Below, piece after piece: positions 61,597 through 64,000 of a DNA stretch of 64,000 nt. The notes under the pieces were generated by a model, which did no database searches, was not told the DNA's origin, and saw only the letters and a list, made by a program, of their open reading frames with translations. The DNA is from Azolla caroliniana (taxonomy: Eukaryota; Polypodiophyta): contig JBHGNT010000003.1 in NCBI GenBank assembly GCA_043228905.1, forward strand, positions 3,410,001-3,474,000, given 5' to 3'. A program made the position numbers and the translations under genes. How positions within the stretch are numbered: position 1 is the stretch's first letter; each line of letters begins with the position of its first letter.

Positions 61597-61628
61597 AAAC
61601 CCTAAAAAAGGCCTGACAAAAACCCTAG
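61597..61628 (-). promoter_or_regulatory. Two proximal telo-boxes in the NEP1 leader
   Basis: AAACCCTAA at 61597-61605 and AAACCCTAG at 61620-61628, within 50 bases of the NEP1 start codon. Telo-boxes are known to be enriched near transcription starts of plant ribosome-biogenesis genes. Confidence 0.65.
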
Positions 61629-61756
61629 AAGGCACAGGATGAACAAAACCCACCAGCAGTATATGGATGTAATGTAAAAGAGAAAGACAGAGTGGGCGAG
61701 AATTCATGAAAAAGGATTTGAGGTGAGGGGTCTCTGGTTCTCAGAAATTACAAAAA

Positions 61757-61762
61757 TGGGCC
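61757..61762. promoter_or_regulatory. Site II element (TGGGCC) upstream of NEP1
   Basis: TGGGCC about 175 bases before the NEP1 start codon. Site II elements (TGGGCY, TCP-factor sites) commonly occur with telo-boxes in plant ribosomal and growth-gene promoters. Confidence 0.5.
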
Positions 61763-61793
61763 TGCTGTTTCTCATACAACATTTACATCATAT

Positions 61794-62181
61794 CATGCCC
61801 ACGTACCTCTTTCTCGCCCTTTAAACCCTAAAACCCTAAGTTCATCTCGTGTTTTCAATTGAACCAAGGAGAAACCTCATGGCTCTACATCATGCCCACA
61901 TACCTCTTTCTCGCCCACTAAACCCTAAAACCCTAAGTTCATCTCGTGTTTTCAATTGAACCAAGGAGAAACCTCATGGCTCTACATCATGCCCACATAC
62001 CTCTTTCTCGCCCACTAAACCCTAAAACCCTAAGTTCATCTCGTGTTTTCAATTGAACCAAGGAGAAACCTCGTGGCTCTACATCATGCCCACATACCTC
62101 TTTCTCGCCCACTAAACCCTAAAACCCTAAGTTCATCTCATGTTTTCAATTGAACCAAGGAGAAACCTCGTGGCTCTAGGT
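61794..62181. repeat. 97-bp tandem repeat, 4 copies, each with a double telo-box
   Basis: CATGCCCAC(A/G)TACCTCTTTC recurs at 61794, 61891, 61988 and 62085. Each unit carries AAACCCTAAAACCCTAAG (61823, 61920, 62017, 62114). The copies differ by a few bases only. Confidence 0.95.
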
Positions 62182-62545
62182 ATGCGAGGGTGTGTGTGTG
62201 TATGGCTAACTTGGGAAACCACTTAAAGCCTTGAGTTCGTCTCGTGTATTCATATGTAGGGAAGAAGAAAGCTTATGGCTTCATGTATGGTGTGTTTGTG
62301 TGTGAGTGTGTAGCTCACTCAAAACCCATCTAAAACCATAGGTTTGCCTCGTGTATTCAATGTAAGGAAGAAGAAAACTTATGGTATCAAGTATGGTGTG
62401 GTGTGTCACATGTGTAGCTAACCAGTAAACCACCTAAAGCCCTGAGTTTGTCTCATGTATTCATTATAAGAAGAAAGCTTATGGCTTCAAGTTGTGTGTG
62501 TGTGTGGCTAATTCAGGAACCACCTAAAACCCTAAGTTTGTCACA
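62182..62545. repeat. Older diverged copies of the telo-box repeat
   Basis: Three to four degenerate units continue the array. Each has an AAACCAC(C/T)TAAAGCC or AAACCCTAAG core, then GTTTGTCTC(G/A)TGTATTCA, a GAAGAAGAAAGCTTATGGCT-like stretch and a (TG)n run. Confidence 0.75.
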
Positions 62546-63174
62546 AGCTCATTGCTTCTTATGGACAAGCGCAACCAGCAGCACAATGATTTTCTAAAAC
62601 TAGACTTTTATGATATCTCCCTCATATGAGTTCGTAGCAAACTATGGGAGCATATTTCAAAATAACATTATTATGAGTGTTGATTATAAGCTCTCAAAAT
62701 TCAAACATAATTATGAGTGGAGGCAGACCCAACTAGAAGAGAAACAAAACTTCCAATTGTATTTTTGTCTTGTCCTTTTATCTGAAGATAAGAATCGTAT
62801 GAAATGGGCATAAGAACATTTGCCAATGCTACAAAGACAGAATTAGTTTTAATAATGTGTCACACGGTACACTAAATGCAAGGTGCCAACAAGAAATTTA
62901 ACAAGTTATCTTCTTCATGGTAGTTTTGTCTAAGAAAATTTAGAATTTTCTTTTCTTCGATATGCTTTTTCTCTTATTAGACATCTTTCTCGGATTCTTT
63001 TTCCTTTTTCTTTTTACATTCACATATGCCTTTGTATTTGACATATTCTCTTAAGAAATGATTTCAAATCAAGTTCCTATTAACTCGCATTGTTTCCATT
63101 TTCTGCCATGGCCACTGATATTTCTTTGCATTTAACTTTAATCATTGTTGAAAATACAGATCTTTTAACACATT
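62546..63174. other. Intergenic between two minus-strand genes
   Basis: AT-rich, includes a CT/TTC-rich patch near 62990-63020. Probably the 3' UTR of the gene at 63175-64000. No separate gene seen. Confidence 0.5.
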
Positions 63175-64000
63175 CTACATGAGCAAAGTGCAAGCATCAT
63201 TCCTTGCTATGAAGTGGGTACATAACACATTTCGAAACACTTTTATACATTGTTCACTCCAACCATGACAAATGGCTGCAAGGGTGAAAGAATGTTGCAA
63301 GGCACACAATGCACAAAGTAGCATTGGCACTCGATGTCTTATCCATGATTCTCTGGTGACAAAGTTATCTTTAGAATCAAATGTTGTAACTATAGATGAA
63401 ATCTCATTGATATCAAATGGAGTTATTATGGATGAAAGGAACAAAGAGCTACCTCGAACCACTGGCCATATCAAATCCACTAATTTCTGCAGAATTTCAA
63501 CAATGAATGACTCAAGCTGCTCATCCATGTCAGTATTGAGTCTTGCTTCAGCACCCAAAAACTCTTTGAGATCACACCGCAATAATTTCTCCACGAAAGC
63601 ATTGTCATTACTATGCAAATACACATGAAACTTCTTATGCTCAGATATGGTATCAATGTCAAAACATCGATCTAATTCGGTCCATGCTCTTATAAGGGAT
63701 TTGCCACACTCTAACCAGAAACGAGAAGCCAAATCGATCAATCCAACCTCTCCAGAGTTGTAAAAGTTCTGAACACATCCTGCTAATATAAGTGCATATG
63801 CAGCCGAGGATAATGCAAAACGTGCAATTCGACTCTCATTTTTTACATCTCCTTGGCGATTAATGTCGGAAATGTTCTGTTCATCTTCTTGGTGATCATA
63901 TCCGGCAGCAAGAATCTTGTATGAAGAAGATAAAACCATGTAGATGTCCAAGCATGAGCGATGCATCAGCAAAGGTAGATTTTCACAAAAACGGCCTTCA
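63175..64000 (-). CDS. Helical protein, probably SET DOMAIN GROUP 41/SMYD-like (partial)
   Basis: One minus-strand frame stays open from the window edge (64000) to a TAG at 63175-63177, giving about 274 C-terminal residues. The upstream part lies outside the window. The sequence is alpha-helical and Leu/Ala/Cys-rich. DIYMVLSSSYKILAAG (about 20 residues in) and ALSSAAYALILAGCVQNF, then RFWLECGKSLI, resemble the YxTLASAYKIRA and SAAYSLLLAGATHHLF / FWxxAGESLL stretches I recall from the TPR-like C-terminal region of plant SDG41 (SMYD-type lysine methyltransferase family). No SET or MYND residues are in the visible part; they would lie upstream. That it is a real coding exon is likely from its length; the family name is tentative. 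Confidence 0.6.
   Translation of the reverse strand, partial: EGRFCENLPLLMHRSCLDIYMVLSSSYKILAAGYDHQEDEQNISDINRQGDVKNESRIARFALSSAAYALILAGCVQNFYNSGEVGLIDLASRFWLECGKSLIRAWTELDRCFDIDTISEHKKFHVYLHSNDNAFVEKLLRCDLKEFLGAEARLNTDMDEQLESFIVEILQKLVDLIWPVVRGSSLFLSSIITPFDINEISSIVTTFDSKDNFVTRESWIRHRVPMLLCALCALQHSFTLAAICHGWSEQCIKVFRNVLCTHFIARNDACTLLM

Noticed and set aside
61831-62131. An interstitial telomere
   Set aside because: Only two heptamers per 97-bp unit; the period is 97 bp and the remaining sequence is unrelated to telomeres, so it is a tandem duplication of a telo-box-bearing segment.
63272-63628. A plus-strand 118-codon frame
   Set aside because: It is the shadow of the longer minus-strand coding exon and shows no protein-like pattern.

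Overview
This is nuclear DNA of a flowering plant: AT-rich, with spliced genes (GT-AG introns), plant-specific families (AP2/ERF, DUF868, XS domain), telo-box promoter motifs, plant-type LINE and SINE relics, and an organellar tRNA fragment. I could not resolve the species. Only about a tenth of the window is coding. No operons are expected and the genes look independent.

Layout. (1) 1-4418, + strand: last ten exons of a LEO1/VIP4 homologue (Paf1 transcription-elongation complex), with its 5' end outside the window. (2) 4419-18215: about 14 kb without a supportable gene, holding tandem duplications (170 bp x3, 164 bp x2, 81 bp x2), a purine tract, a LINE 3' relic and a cluster of TAGAATACGT-like repeats. 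(3) 18322-20067, +: intronless AP2/ERF (DREB-like) factor with a long Asn/Ser-rich tail. (4) 20068-33455: repeat-rich. It has 401-bp and 225-bp near-perfect duplications, a truncated mitochondrial-type tRNA-Ser, and a ~200-bp tandem array split by a ~2.9-kb CACTA-like element. That element carries a LINE reverse-transcriptase fragment, a captured-looking exon and a large nested palindrome. (5) 33456-36750, +: six-exon gene for a 550-residue protein joining an acidic N-terminus, an SGS3-like zf-XS/XS region, coiled coils and a C-terminal RING finger. (6) 37155-37751: 199 bp x3. (7) 40682-40933, -: 83-residue membrane protein. (8) 41.1-42.4 kb: inverted-repeat-bounded segment rich in microsatellites. 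(9) 45222-45506: near-perfect ~135-bp-arm hairpin. (10) 49474-50433, -: intronless DUF868 gene with a minisatellite upstream. (11) 58180-61581, -: seven-exon NEP1/EMG1 18S rRNA pseudouridine N1-methyltransferase. Its upstream region has telo-boxes, a site II element and a telo-box-bearing 97-bp tandem array. (12) 63175-64000, -: 3' exon of a helical protein, probably SET DOMAIN GROUP 41/SMYD-like, running off the window.

The clearest points for follow-up are the XS-RING architecture, the palindrome cluster inside the CACTA-like element, the duplicated splice acceptor in LEO1, the amplified telo-boxes upstream of NEP1, and the unusually high density of short tandem duplications. All exon models were drawn by hand from splice signals, reading phase and family resemblance. 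No alignment or database search was run.
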